Shown: one piece after another, positions 12,044 to 25,799 of the stretch
How positions within the stretch are numbered: position 1 is the first letter of the stretch
Layout of the letters: each line of letters starts with the position of its first letter
Assembly (NCBI GenBank): GCA_900095095.1
Contig: FMBT01000373.1
Location: forward strand, 1 to 64,000
Origin: Fragilariopsis cylindrus CCMP1102
Lineage: Eukaryota; Bacillariophyta; Bacillariophyceae; Bacillariales; Bacillariaceae
DNA length: 64,000 bases
Direction: 5' to 3'
Made by a program: the position numbers and the translations under genes
Notes under the pieces: model-generated
What the model saw: only the letters and a program-made list of their open reading frames with translations
What the model was told of the DNA's origin: nothing
Databases searched by the model: none

Positions 12044-14691
12044 ATGTCAGAAGAAGAGGAAGATCACGACGAAACGAAGGGAGGGATTGACTTGCACGTG
12101 TTGCGGATTTGGCACAAGACGGAACGATATCGTGATCCAAAGGAATTTGTATCTACATTACAGAATTTATGTCGGTTCCCTAAATATTTTGAAGATTTTT
12201 GTGCAACTATAACAAAATGTTTCGCAATTAAGAAGGACATCAATAACCTGCTGTTCCGTGACCATCCAACGTGGACGTCAGTAAAAGTACTCAGGGCACT
12301 CGACCAAAATTGCTATGACAAGCACTTTTTTGTGGAATTCGATCGGAGGATACCACAACCGTACCTAAATTTTGTATCGACCGCAATAAAGTGGCAGGTG
12401 CAGCGATCATAACAGACTGGAATCGTTCTATGACAGATTTGACTGGTATTGCTCGTTCGGAAGTGGTAGGACGGAAATATGAAGATATACTTTTGGAATG
12501 GATACCAAGTCTTTCTAATGTATATCGTACGGAATCATTGAAATTTATTTACACCCCACTAGAACCACCGAAAGAGAAGATAACCTTCGAATCAATACTC
12601 GCTCAAGATAGCGGTACATATTTTGGTTACGATAAAGTGACAATGGAACGGCTCAATAAATTTGAGAGCGGTGAAAATCCTAAACCGCATTACAAGTTTC
12701 CTTTGCCTTTACCCCTTCGACAGGATTCTAAAGATGTTGATGAACGATATAATGACTACGTTGAACTTCTAATCGATGGAGAAATAATAGAAGATTGCCA
12801 TAATGAGAAATCTGATAGAGATTCGGGATGGATGGGTGGCACTACGTTTATCCTTCGCCGAAAGCTCCGAAAGTCAGTTGCGATTGTAGATGACGATATG
12901 AATAATAATGGTGATGGTAACACAACATCAACAGCAACAGCAGCCAATACTAGCGAACCGAATACAGATACGCCTAGAATTTCAATAAAAGATGACTCGT
13001 CAACAACAGAAGATGAAGATGAAGATGAATTGGACAATATTTTTACAGTACGATATAAAAGAAAAATTAAAGCAACGTTGCATGACATCTGCACCAAAAT
13101 TAAGTCATCTCGTCCGTCTACTGTCAAGTACATGCGAGAGGTACTTTTCCATTTAATGGACATCAGCCGTAAATCTGTGGTCAGTAATAAACATTATGTT
13201 TTCTCGAAAGATTGGACCAAGAATAAAGAGGACGATGATGATGAGAACGAGAATGATAATAAGAATGGCAGTAGCAATAACGGCACTGCAACATCTCAAT
13301 TAAGCAAGTTAGTTATTCAGGCTCTTGGTGGAGATTCAATCGTTAAACAAAATCGTTCATCAAAGAACGGCAATGATACATATTATTGGTCTCTCCTTTG
13401 GTGCACCCGAAAAAGTACTGTAGCTGTTTTACAACAGAAAAAGGAATGAGTATCATCATTAAGTTTGTTCCTGGATCGTATCTGTCCTATCGTTGGGAGG
13501 GAAAGCCCTACTGTATGTGATGCTTCGGATGCATCTATTGTGATTCCATACATTGACGATCCCGATCGGACCATTTTAACATTGAAAATATTGGAAAAAA
13601 AAGATAGTGGTGGAATTGGGTCCTGGGCTATCGTGCAGGTCCCATCTACGCTTAACTTCTTCCAATTGCATAGAGTGGTTTCTCAAACTATCAACTGTTC
13701 GCCTTCCTGCACAAGTAAAACCCACGTGTGGAAAGTGAGAAACCTCGCGAGTAGAAACGATGGCGATCATGACGCAGTTCAAATTGGTGAAGGATTACAA
13801 GCTTCATGTTTTCCAACCGGAAATTATTTCCGGCAGCAAGTATCTGAAACCGGCGCATATATCGAACAGCAGGCTCCATTTTATCCGGATCGATACGATT
13901 TATTTCCAGTTACATTTGTCGGAGAACTTTATGCAAGTATTCATTCGACATGCATATGCTCGCTCTTCTTCAAGGAAGGAACCGTGGTATCATTGCAGGA
14001 AGGCTGTGGCTATGACTGCGCAAAATTTGATATTTCTTGCGTACGTATCGGCTCCTACCTTAGTCCTATCCCAAAGACGACGACGAATTCGAATATTAAT
14101 GCATTTCTTCCAAAATGTATCCGTAGGAAAAATCAAGATGGAAGAACAACGGATAAGGCAAATAAACAACTTTTCTTAGATCGTGGTTGCTTACGCAGAA
14201 ATTTCTGCAAAATAAATTCACGGGATTGCTTGCAACGTATACCATGGTGTCACGCAGAAGACCCGTGCCGTTATCGTAATCGTGATAAAGAATATACCGG
14301 CCCGATTGCTACTACTATACGTGGTCTAGATGGTGCACCGATGTATATAATAGGTGAACCGCCAATGCCTGCTAATGATTCAGAACAAAAATATATGAAG
14401 CATTTATTATCCATTAATTTAGATGATTCACTTGATTTAAAGTTCCTACCGGAGCGTGTTGTAGACGATTACGGTTCGTTTTCTGTACCATTTGGTAAGC
14501 GTGCTAAGGTCCGAGATATGTTTGGCAAGGTGAAAGATTTTCGAGACAATGATAAAGAGGAGGGGGAAATCGATGGATTGATATGGGAACGTGAGGCTGA
14601 TGAAGCCGATAGCAAAGTCTTATTATTAACAAAGAATGACGACGAAAACGAAAACGATAAGCGACTGAAAAAGAAAAGGAAGAAAAAGTAA
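12044..14691 (+). CDS. Unrecognised protein with PAS-like segment, frame interrupted
   Basis: Not confidently recognised. Open frames run 12044-12390, 12391-13446 and 13450-14691. The first break (12388-12391) is cured by one more A in an AAA run, joining STAIK to VAGAAIITDWN. The second is an in-frame TGA at 13447. GAAIITDWNRSMTDLTGIAR then SEVVGRKYEDIL resembles a PAS domain (IxDWNxxxxxLTGxxxxEVVG), a ligand-sensing or dimerisation fold. Near 13620-13730, WAIVQVPSTLNFFQLHRVV weakly recalls the pRiA4b ORF3-like fold. The C-terminus is lysine-rich and could be a nuclear localisation signal. It may be two genes, split at 13447. Confidence 0.55.
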
Positions 14692-15263
14692 TATGCTCGA
14701 AAGATACAATAGAAACAATCAAGTATGATACCATTCCATCTTGGACTAGTCTTCTCTGCTAACAGGAGTACTAGTATTACAGTTCGAATGTAACAACAAA
14801 CCAAAGATGAGTCACATTTTAGAGGGGGTTCCAATTAAAGTCCAACTTTTCTAATGTCATTCATGTAGTAGAAAAATCTATGTAATCTCCCTCCATTCAT
14901 AGAAAGTGCTAACCTCGTTTATGTACTTACTACAATATATAAGAATAAATATTGTATAGAATAGAATAACAGATTGTAATATTTGGTTTTTAATAGTATT
15001 TCTGTCTTTTAATGTAGGATATATATATACTTAACAATAATGATAATAGTAATAATAATTAATCTTCTGGGCTGATCGTACTGTACACGCAAATAATAAT
15101 AATAGTAATAATAACATAAATATAGATAGATAGTGTAGTAGATAGTATGTTAACAAAGAACAAGGATGGCTGACGACTTTTGCAAGAACCAATCGCACAC
15201 TCGCTCACTTTTAAAGAAATCACGGCGGCCTGCGACAGACCTGCCCCATGATTATTTACAAGA
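14692..15263. other. Intergenic region between convergent genes
   Basis: About 570 bp between the 3' ends of the PAS-like and CCCH genes. It holds AT-rich sequence with ATA/TAATAA repeats and no supported gene. Confidence 0.5.
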
Positions 15264-16063
15264 TTAGAATAGGCTCGATGAACTGATCAAGGCGGTAGTC
15301 TCCTTCCAATCCATAGCGAGAAGTTGCTGGTATCGTCGTTGTTTTCTACGGTCGTTGTCGTTGTTGTTGCTTCTATCACCCTCGTCATGGTCGGTATTGG
15401 CGTTAGCGTTAGCGTTAGCAATAAAATGATGATGATGATTAGTAATATCAACGTTCACATCCTGATCCTCGTCGTTATTATCATCCGAGACAACGATATT
15501 ATTCAAAACTGATTCTAGAATCATCACCATTTCTCGTTCAGGACCTTGGAATAATGAGGAAGAAAATTCCAGAGCAAACGGCTTGCTGTTGCTGTTGAAA
15601 TACGATGACGACATACTAGTACTAGTTGTAGTAGTCGTCGTCGTAGTAGTAGAGGTCGCATCGAAAAAGGATGGCATCAAATATTGTTGGGTGATCGTAG
15701 TCATTGTTGTATTTTCGACGGCGGTGCTATTGTTGTTGCTGTTGGTCTTCATCTCCTTGGTATCCAACGATAATGATAACAATGAGGACAACGACGACGA
15801 AGAGCCACTATTTTCATTACGATCATGAGCACTATGATCTTTAGTAGTGTGATCAAGATCCTTGTTATCATCATCACATATGAATAGACCTGCAAGGAAA
15901 CCAAAATGTTCTACTCTATTGAAGTAGTAATCGTATCCTCCATCTTGATTATCATCTTCAATACATCCGGCTAAAGACAACAAGAAATGAACATCATCAT
16001 CGTCGTCGTCGTCGTCGTCGTCGTCGCCATTAACATCCATGACAATATCATTGGGGATAATAG

Positions 16064-16097
<34 letters not shown>

Positions 16098-16329
16098 GCT
16101 ACTACTACTACTTACTGTTGTTGTTGATAATGTTGTTGTTGTTGTTGAACAACTACTCAAAGTAGTAGGACTGGTACTAGTTGTATTATTCCCGTTACCT
16201 CCGCGACCTCGATCGCGACCATAACCACCATAGCCAAAGGCATTCCAATAATATTGTCCTGATGATGATAATAATGATAATGATGAGTCATAATCACAAT
16301 CGTATGGACCGATAACATCGTCGTCGTTA

Positions 16330-16371
<42 letters not shown>

Positions 16372-17336
16372 TTAGATGAGGAAGAAGATAAAGATGGTAG
16401 GACTGGTGTTGGAATTCCAGGTGGTGGACGACGACCACTATTAGCAGCACTCTGTGTTTTTTTAATTCGACTATGCTCCTGCTGTTGATTATTTTGTCCC
16501 ATTTCTTCTAGAAGTACATGACTAAATGGACAATTTTCACCGAATTGACAAGAACCTTGCTGGAAAAAGAAACGACATAGCCTTTCTTCTAGAGGTACAT
16601 GACTAAATCGACAATTTTCACCGAATTGACAAGAACGACCTTGCCGGAAAAAGAAACGACATGGCTTAGAAGAAGAATTTTTCTGTGGATGTTTGATGGC
16701 TTTCATATCGTAGGATCTTTGAAGGTGATCATCATCAGTAGTAGGGACAGGCGGCGGTGGCAATGGCGGTGCAATAGTAGGTACAGTGACTACTCTTGTG
16801 TCAATACTAGGTTCAGGTACTACTACTTTTGTTGTTTCAATCCAAATCTTTAAATTACTTCCTGGTGGGATCCCAATCAGTATTTGCTGTACATCTTCTG
16901 GTGTTTGAAGTTGTAATGCAACACAACTATCAGTATAATAATAAAAGGTGGCATTCGAAACAAGATGTGGTATGACGTATCGTTTTTCATATCCATTATT
17001 ATCTGTACATTCAAACAGCATTATTGTTAATAATGACTGACGTAATCGTTCAATAATATCATGAGGAACAACGATTGTTGTGGTTTGAGTAGTAGAAGTC
17101 GTCGTCGAAGTAGAAGAGATGGAAATAGAAGAAGTATCATCCCGACTATCATCCCCACCACCACTATTATTGATTGTGGTAAATAAGGAATATCCCAGAG
17201 CATCTGATGAATATTTCACAGATAACAAAGGATCAATAAAACGAAATTGAACCTTTTCTATCATACGAAAATTATTACTATCATTGCTGTTGTTGATGTT
17301 AACAATCCCGTTGGTGGTGGTGGTGTTGTTGTTCAT
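15264..17336 (-). CDS. CCCH-type zinc-finger protein with long acidic and Ser/Thr tracts
   Basis: 690 residues in one exon. Two adjacent CCCH fingers lie near residues 225-275: CRFFFRQGRSCQFGENCRFSH (shown to its His in spacing C-x9-C-x5-C-x3-H) and CRFFFQQGSCQFGENCPFSH (C-x8-C-x5-C-x3-H). They are near copies, so the second probably arose by tandem duplication. Such fingers usually bind RNA and act in mRNA turnover or splicing. The N-terminal 200 residues look folded, with DPLLSVKYSSDALGYSLFTT. The rest is broken up by Asp, Asn, Ser and Thr runs encoded by GTC and TTG repeats. The C-terminus ends MDWKETTALISSS. The RNA target is unknown. Confidence 0.75.
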
Positions 17337-20300
17337 GGTGTTGTTGTTATTGTTGTTGTTGGTGTTGTGATGCTTGTTGTCGTAACGCTATTACCTGTAT
17401 ATGATGTGTTCGTTTCGTAAAAAGAGTTGAACGAAGTGCCTAACTTACTATATCGTTGATGCATGGAATGAAAAGAAATGGCTGAGAATGTTGATTTTTT
17501 GTGTTTTTGAGTTTTTTTGTGTTAAATTTTGACTTTCAGACTTTTTTTGTCAAAAATTGTGACAAAGCAATTAGGCGTAAATATCGAATTGAGGATAGCC
17601 CTTAAACATACTGTGTATTTTTTGCGCGTGAAAAAAAAAATAGTGATGATTTTTCTACGGCCGGTGAGCCGAGCATGTAAAGTAAGTGTGATACAGTACT
17701 GAAGTAGGTCTTTTGTTGTATGCAGTATTGCAGTTTTATTATATATATATTTATGTTGCGCATAAATTTTGTTTTGGTAGAAGAATCCTTCACAGGTAGA
17801 CACACAATAGGGAACCTCTTTTCCAGCTCCCAATGAAAGATATATTTGTGTTCTCTTAACCTATAAATGCGTCTAGCTACTACCTAAGCTCTACTAGACC
17901 GAAGACTTTCTAACTATGTGTCCGTACATAAGTAAATAGTGTTTATTAGAAGTGTGAGCTTGGTAGTTAGTTGCTTGTTAGTGGTGTATATGATGTACTC
18001 ATATGGTCAGTCAAGTCCTTGTCCAGCCATGCCATTCCATAGTTACTTACTCCTGTCTTACTCCTACACTATTGAGTATTCCTCACAACTAGCTGTATCA
18101 AATTGGGTGTATGTCATCCTTCCTTCTGGATCAACCAAAGCTCCCCTGACTTGTTATTCCAGAAAATATCAACTGTTGTGCTCTTTAATAGCACTGCTGT
18201 TGGTATCAATTACTGCTACTATACTGTTACTTTGTTATTGCTATACATTATCCTGTACTGCTTTTGTGCTGTTACCAACACTGCACTACTAACTAGTACT
18301 AACTCTTTACGTTAGTAAGGTTGCTACTACACACTCCCTGCTCTGTCTGTTTTTCTTGCATCTGTGGACTAAAACTTCATATAGCTTTCTTGTCTGTTAT
18401 ATACCTGTCAGTAATAGTTTCTGACAATAATGGTGGAGAGTGTTGTTACTGTCTTCTTATTCAATTTTTGATATCATCTTCTGTCAACAATGTTTCTAGT
18501 AACAATATCTAGGCCCAACCAATATATGATTGATTCAATCCCACGAGCTAGTTGATCTTCCATATTTACATATAATGTCAGTAGCCACACTAGAAGAGGG
18601 TATATTATTCATCAGGCGGATCCAACTAGAAAATATGGATGTAAGGGATATATTGTCACTGCCAATGCCAAAGTTGCTAATAGTGTCAAGTTCAAATCCT
18701 GCCTGCAAAAAGAAGGTGATGCAATCCTTGCCCATCCGGCATGACAGCATCAGGAAAGTATACAACTACATCCTGCCAGCCTCCCAGCTTGACAGTTGTA
18801 GTATTATCTCCCAGCCACTCTTCTCTAAAAGACCTCACAACATATCTGCAGCAATATCAGCTTTCTCTACTACTACTACTACAGCAATTCACCGCCATAA
18901 AAATTCTTTAAGATAAGCTTTGAACAATATAGCACAATTATCTACTAATGATCTAGTTCATTATGTGTACTCTCACAACACAGAAGGGCAACCATTTTAA
19001 GGCTCATCATACTGTCTTCATCAGCAGTGTGACAATACCTACAAGGCAGAATGGCTGGCTATATGTCTTAAATGTTGGAACAAAATTACATGGTTTGTAG
19101 AGGAATAAAACATTTATTCTCCCTGTGTGTTGCTGTTATCATAGTCTTACTATTCAGTATCAGATAATGAATAAAAGTAGAGGTAGTGATAAATTCCTTG
19201 GATGAAGGAAGGATGCTACAAGTAGCACCATGTATGGCTAGTTGCCTTGCATACCCCTAGCGCTTCTTATGGGGGAAATGATTTGTACTGTTGTTGTCTG
19301 GATGTATATGTGGTAGGGTATGATATGATATGGTATTGACGGTGGTAGAGATATAGATAGAGACTATACAGATATTTGTCACATGAGACAAAAAATGATG
19401 ATAGAAAAATCTAAACTGATGGTATGGGATTGGATGAGAGAGAGAGAGAGAGAGAGTGTATGTGTGTGTGTGTGGTTGGAAGCATGTATTGGTAGTAGTA
19501 AAAGAAAAATCAGTCAAGATGACATCAAGAGCAAAGAATATTGATGAATGTAGAACTGGCAGCAATATCACTACCTACCACCACTCATCATTGTCAACAT
19601 GTTGACCTCATTGCCAAGAATAGTGCAGTGTAGTGTGTTACTGATAAAGGTGTACTTCTTCTTCTTCTTCTTACATAAACTAAGATATTTTAGATTATTT
19701 CCATACATATTGGCGAAAGTGTCTTGGTCATTACACAAATAATAATAAATCAAACTCGAAAAGTTAAGTCACAGTTCTAACTCAAACCCTAATCATAAAA
19801 AGTATCACACTTTATGAAATTGTTACTTAACGTTCCTTTCTTTCCTACATAGTCGTCGCGTCGACTCATATTCGAAAATTATGGCATTACAGTACTCAAT
19901 AACCGTATTTTTAGCTTCAACAGAGCATTAGAAAAAAAATACCGACTCCGGCCGCAAGGAAAGAAAGGTCTTACAATCAACAAAAACCTTTACTGTACGG
20001 CAAAAATACGTAGAAACACTACTACAAAAATCAAGCAGCCCTCCTGCCTCTGCTTTTAAATTATCTTGTTTCTTTTATCACGCACAAATATACCTAACCT
20101 TTGCACTCTTATCATCCTTTTATCTTCACGCGTATTTAATGTAAAGAAACTACACACTATTATTTATACAAATAAAAAAGACAACAAACGTTACAAACGG
20201 TACACATTATTTTCATTTCATAATACTCACAACATAACATAACATAGCAAACATACCACACACACATAGTAATCATTCATACAGTTACACAACAACACAA

Positions 20301-20561
20301 ACGTATATAATACTATCTATCTTCTATCGATGTAAGTTCCGATCATCATACTGTGTTGTCAACATTAATCATTACAGTCTGAGCTAAGAAATCGGCATGG
20401 TTCGTTCGTTCGTTCATTCCTCACACGTTGTTTTCGTTTCTAAAACTTTCCTTTCTTTCTTCTTTCCTACCTACCTACCTCTATATACTCTATCATCGTG
20501 TGCTATTTGTCTTTTTCTACTCTGCATTACTGTAGTACACATTCATTGAAACAACAAAGAT
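17337..20561. other. Gene-poor region of about 3.2 kb
   Basis: No gene is supported. Several ORFs of 60-130 codons occur at 17939-18916 but lack recognisable motifs or splice partners. A mixed GA then TG dinucleotide repeat lies at about 19437-19474. The stretch 20150-20560, just before the next start codon, is CA-rich with short AACA repeats and may be promoter and leader. Degenerate mobile-element sequence cannot be excluded. Confidence 0.45.
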
Positions 20562-23246
20562 ATGATGCTACGATACAAATTAAGTCGTAACCAAAACGGT
20601 GCCAACAGAGTCAGCAGTCGTTCGATGAGAAGTTATATGCGATCGATTGATGCTGATTCGATTAGTATTATTGCGAACGCCGATGAAAGTGATGATGATG
20701 AGGTTGAGGATCATAATGATGATGATGATGATGATGATATTCCTCCTACCGCTCCTACCGAGGACGGCGACGACGACGACGACGAGAATGCATTCTATGC
20801 TTCAAATCAACAATCGATGAAATTGATTACGGCATCTTCTCCTTCTTCTCAAAAGTTGAAGAACAAAAGTTATGCCACAAAGAAGAAGAAGATGACCACG
20901 AAGTCGAATGGGAAAGAGGAATCGTCGAAGGGGGATGATGCCACTCTGTTCATCAAGAAGAATCTGAATGATATCATTCACACGAAGAAGAAAAAGAAGA
21001 ACGGGGTTCCTTCTACGATCATTGTCGGCGGTGGCGGCGATCACGACGACGATGATAATGGAAATAACAACTTCGAGAACGACAACGACAACACCATCGT
21101 CCCTCCTCCGAGCAAGAACAACATGCATAGTAGTACTAATGACAACAATCCGGTCGTTGTTGTTGATGTTCTTCCTCCTCATGTTCCTATCATCATCGGG
21201 ACTGAGAACGATCATTCTTATTCTTCTTCGAGTATCGTTGTTGCTGCTACACCTATCAACAACAACAACAACAACAAGTATTCATCAGTATTTCCTACAA
21301 GCGCCATCAAGAACAACGATAGTCGTCGTGGAACACCTGCTTCGGCCGTACAAATTTTAGGATCAATCTCCTCGTCATCATCATTATTTCCACTACTACC
21401 ACTTCGACATACTGTGGTTTCACCTGAAACTATTATCTTGGAAGGAGGAGGAGAAGGAGTATCCACATCAAGCACACCGGTACTAAAATCATCTCCGAAA
21501 CGGGTCAGTCTCGATCATAGTTACGAACACCAACTCGATGGTACAACAAGTAATAACGTGATGGTGGTTATTTGTTAACAATAATAATGATAATATAATA
21601 ATGATAATAATAAAGTTCGATGCTTATGAGTGGTATGTCGTCAACTATGGGCAGTATGATGATGATTCTTCATTCATCGCCAATGGCGTGGCGAATAGTA
21701 TGTATGGTACTTCTGTTATGGACGGCAACCACAACATCATCAATGTACCAGCAGTGACAGTATTCGTGAAAGTCTCGGTTACCATTACGGGTTTATTGGT
21801 TCAATAATCAAGATCCCAATTATACAATTCAGTACAACAACAACAACAACAAACAAGACATCAACACCACAACGATACAGGAACGGATTTGGTGGTGCAG
21901 TAGTTCCATCTACTCCTGCTCCACCCTCTACACCTACTGCATCCACTACCAGTACTAACACTACTCCACCACCACCACCACCACCACCTATGCTCCCTCT
22001 TGTGGCACAAACTCTCAACGTACGTTTACTGCCGCATCGACATTGGTCTCTATTATGAGTACCAAAATGATGGCGCTGGGTGGTAGTAGTAGTCCCATGT
22101 CACCAACATCATCACCAACAAACGAGCACGTACTGATCCTATGCACTACGAGCTATTCAAGAGTAAGAGCAACACCAAGAGCATTATTACCAGCGTAGCA
22201 AGAAAAAGAAACAGAAGAAGACCATCATCATCGTCGTGAGTTTTCGAACAACAACATCTTTGACCATGCTCGTCTCTCTTTGACCAACGATTTCTCAACC
22301 GCCGCAACACAACGCCGATACTACTGCGGAGGATGACACCGACGAGGATGACGACGTCGATGATGATGCCGTTGTTACTACTACTACTACTACTACTACT
22401 ACCAGTAACAGTAACATCCTCCATTCAAACGTATTCCGCGTCGATTTGTTGATGATCCATCTCTTCCTACAATCAAGGGTGGAATGCGTCTTGCTGCATC
22501 AAATGATACACAACATCTGAATAGTTTACATTGTTTCGTTCGTTCTGAATTATTGGAGGTATTCGTTTTGGATGATATTGAAAATGATGAGGAGGAGGAT
22601 GCACTCATCAACAACCCATATCGTAACCGTGTTGGTCTTCGTTGTGTGCACTGTGGTCTTAAATCGAAGAAGGATCGACATGGTACATCAATGTCGACAT
22701 TCTTTCCAAAGTCAATTCAGGTAAGGTTTGTGTGTGTGCTGTATATGACTGTGTCTGTGTCTGTGAGCTGCTGTTTACTTTTTGTATCTTGTCGTCTATG
22801 GCTGGGTCTCAAATCCGCAACTCATATATATATCGTTGTGATTGATCGATTCTATGTAACTCTATTGATTCCAGGACATCTATCGTGGTGTATGCACATG
22901 GCAACGTATCCATTTCAAAGATTGTCATCATATGCCGGAACATTTCAGGGAAAAATATGATCACTTGAAAGAAATTGATCGTACTCGTGGAAAGAAGGCA
23001 CATTGGGTGAAATCGGCACGGGAGATGGGATTCCGTAATGCCGATGAAGATCGTAGTGGTGTCATTTACGATCCCGATGGTAAAGTCGCAGCTGCAACAG
23101 CTGCAGCTATAGCTGAAGGATCGTCGGTGACTTCGGAATCTTCGGTGGAATCGGAATTGTTCGCGGCATCAACAGCAGTACAAGCAATAACGGGAGTAAC
23201 AACAATGTCTTCATCGCTAGCAGAATATCAAGAATGGGCTTGTTAA
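20562..23246 (+). CDS. Diatom-type Cys-domain protein with low-complexity N-terminus, frame interrupted
   Basis: The N-terminal part (20562-21578) is Asp/Ser/Lys/Asn-rich, with MMLRYKLSRNQNGANR at the start. The middle (21579-22450) has coding-like stretches scattered over all three frames. The conserved C-terminal part runs from about 22440 to 22720 and 22875 to 23246, across one intron (GTAAGG...CCAG). It reads NDTQHLNSLHCFVRSELLEV, RVGLRCVHCGLKS, STFFPKSIQDIYRGVCTWQR, HFKDCHHMPEHFREKY and KKAHWVKSAREMGFRN. I remember this domain as recurrent in diatom proteins, with no assigned function; conserved Cys/His residues suggest metal binding. It could be one gene with sequence errors in the repeats, or two genes. 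N-terminal boundaries are uncertain. Confidence 0.6.
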
Positions 23247-24040
23247 GCGACGACGACAAGGACGACGATGCATTCAATATTTAGCATCAAGGGTAGACTC
23301 TCTATCCATCCACGTATCACCCTCAAGAGCATTTTCAACCTACATGATTCGGAAAGCGAGGAAAAATGCTGGCGGATTCATATACAGTACCAGCAAACAA
23401 AGAACAACAAGCAACGCACACCCTATCATTTGAATCACTTACTATTCAATACGGGCTCTCTCGATGAGATGTGAGCAATTAGTCATATATTTGGGTATGT
23501 ATATATATATATATATAACTATAAAACTTAACTCGCATTCTATTCACATCAGTAATAATATCTGATATTATCATCCCATTTAGATTCTTGTCATAGCTAG
23601 TTCTACTCGTAGTTTCTCTTAGTTTATTTGGGAGTAGTATGTTTTGAAAATCTTACTACAATTGTAGACTGATCTACTACTTTATCCTTTGCATGTTGTA
23701 CTAAAAGCTTGATGGCTTAGTCCGATCAGCCGGACCAGGCAGTGATTTCTAGTCCCACGGGATCCATCTTCATCGAGAATCGGAGAGCTTCCTATTTTCA
23801 AATTTTTGTGCGCTTTGACAGTAACGTTAGGCATTCTTCGCGATCTTTTACCTGTGACTGACACTGTGTATTTGATTTCATTTTTCTTTCTTACAAGTAA
23901 CTCCTTACAACAAAGCGTAACAACAACCAACAACAAATAGAACCAGCACAGCATCGTTCCGAAGAAGAACTAAATTGAATAGGAAATAGCAGCAGCAGCA
24001 GTAATTAACTTTTTATAGACTAATAAAAATTGAAACTAAA

Positions 24041-25799
24041 ATGACGCTGATTGAGATCTCTTCCGCCGAAGAACTAAAGACATTCATACAAAAAAATACT
24101 GTGTGCGTAGTAACATTTTCAGCTCATTGGTGTGGCCCTTGTAAGCAATCGAAACCACAACTGGAAGAGCTAGCAAAGGCATCTCCTGTTCCAATTTCAA
24201 TTGTTCATGAAAGTGATATCGGTGATTATCTTCATACATTTAAAGTTACTGCCTTCCCCTCGTACGTACTCTTCGTTAAAGAAACGGAAGTGCAACGTAT
24301 TAAAGGGGTCAACCTAAAAGGTGTGAAGGATATGATTGAAGCACACGCTGATAGAGCAGATCCTGCTATTCCCAAAGCTGGAGGAAACACACTTGGTGGA
24401 TCGCACAGTGCCGCGGAAGCAAGAGCTTTACGATTAGCTAAGCTAGAAGCCGGTGCGCCGAAGGCAGCTGCTGCTGCGACTACTACTAGTACCGAGAAGG
24501 CGGAGGACGACGACGATGACAATAAGGCAACTCCAATGGAAACAGAAGAATCAAAACCCGCCGCGAGTGATACTGGAAAAACTGATGATACTAAAATGGA
24601 AGATGCAACTACTGAAGAGGATAAAAAGAATCCCATCGATGATTTAGATAAGGAGGCGATTAAGACGTTGACGGAAAGCATGGGATTTTCGTTACTTCGT
24701 GCACAGAAGGGACTTCTCTTTTCTACCGGTGGTACGGTCGAATCAGCTGTAGAATGGTTAATGGAACATCAAGACGATACAGATATTGATGAAGATATTC
24801 CAGAAGGTTCATTAGGTTCAGCACGATCGTATAAATGTAACGACTGTGGAAAGATCTTATCCAATATGGCCAACCTTGAATTACACGCTAACAAAACTGG
24901 TCATAGTGACTTCGAAGAGTCAACTTGTATCATTGTACCTTTAACGCCCGAAGAAAAAGCCGCCAAAATTCTAGAAATTAAATCACTGTTGGCCTCGAAA
25001 AGATCTGAGCGCGAAGAGCAGAAAAGGTTGATCAAACGGAACAAGAAAAAAGACGTCGGTTCATGGGTAAAGAAATGGTCAAAACTAAGGAAGTAATGGA
25101 AAGAGAAGCACGTAAACGCGAGGCAACGGCACGAAAACGAGAAAAAACAGAAATCAAAAGGGAACGAGATAGAATTCGAGCAGAATTAGCAAAGGATAAG
25201 GCTGAACGGATTGCAAACAAGGGCAAACTTTGGGAAAGCTTGGAGTTGATGGGTATGCACCATCTGCAATTCAATACAACACCAGTGGAGGAAAGGATGA
25301 CGGGGACGAAGAAGAACCTGCAGCACAACGACCCAAGACAGCAGGAAGTACAGCCAGTGCTGCTAATATCGATGATTACATCACAAAAGTATCGAGTTAT
25401 CGTGCCGGTGGAGACGGTGGTAAAAGTTTGAAAATTCTTAAGTTGTTAGTCGGCAATGCTGCCGACAACCCAAATGAAGACAAATATAAGAAGATTAATA
25501 TGGAAACCAATGCGTACAAAAACAAGGTAAATAAACAAACACAAAATTAAAAATTTAATACTCACGATGGTGAGACCTTCTCTTTTTTTCTCACGGATTA
25601 CCTTTTCTTTTCCTTTTCTACTTCTTCAAAACAAAACTCTCAGGTTCGTCCCTTTGTAGGAGCAAAGAAGATTTTATTGGCGGTGGGTTTCGCCCCTGAT
25701 GAAAAGGATAAAACTCATCTGGTATTGAAGGAAGACGCTGATGCTGAACTTCTTCTATCTACCAAGGTCAAATTGGAACAGGCATTGGCCAAGTTCTAA
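24041..25799 (+). CDS. Thioredoxin-UBA-C2H2-PUB protein, frame interrupted
   Basis: Domain order by eye: a thioredoxin fold with VTFSAHWCGPCKQSKPQ (active site WCGPC); an acidic/Ala-rich linker; a UBA-like region (ESMGFSLLRAQKGLLFSTGG, VESAVEWLMEH); a C2H2 finger (YKCNDCGKILSNMANLELHA, then KTGH); a long charged coiled coil (REARKREATARKREKTEIKR); and a C-terminal PUB-like part (VRPFVGAKKILLAVGFAPDE). UBA with coiled coil recalls UBXN1-type adaptors, and PUB domains bind p97/Cdc48, so a ubiquitin/p97 redox adaptor is inferred. One intron lies between 25526 and 25644 (GTAAAT...TCAG). Frame breaks at 25046-25051 and 25229-25231 each fit one missing base in a homopolymer. Confidence 0.75.

Noticed and set aside
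13447-13449. Selenocysteine TGA
   Set aside because: No Sec-type context (such as CxxU) and no SECIS-like element seen nearby; error or gene boundary is simpler.
17939-18916. Run of plus-strand ORFs of 60-128 codons
   Set aside because: No recognisable motif, overlapping frames and no coding-like composition.
23682-23954. 90-codon minus ORF with hydrophobic start, possible secreted peptide
   Set aside because: Only the N-terminal hydrophobic stretch is suggestive; no motif, splice partner or conserved sequence.
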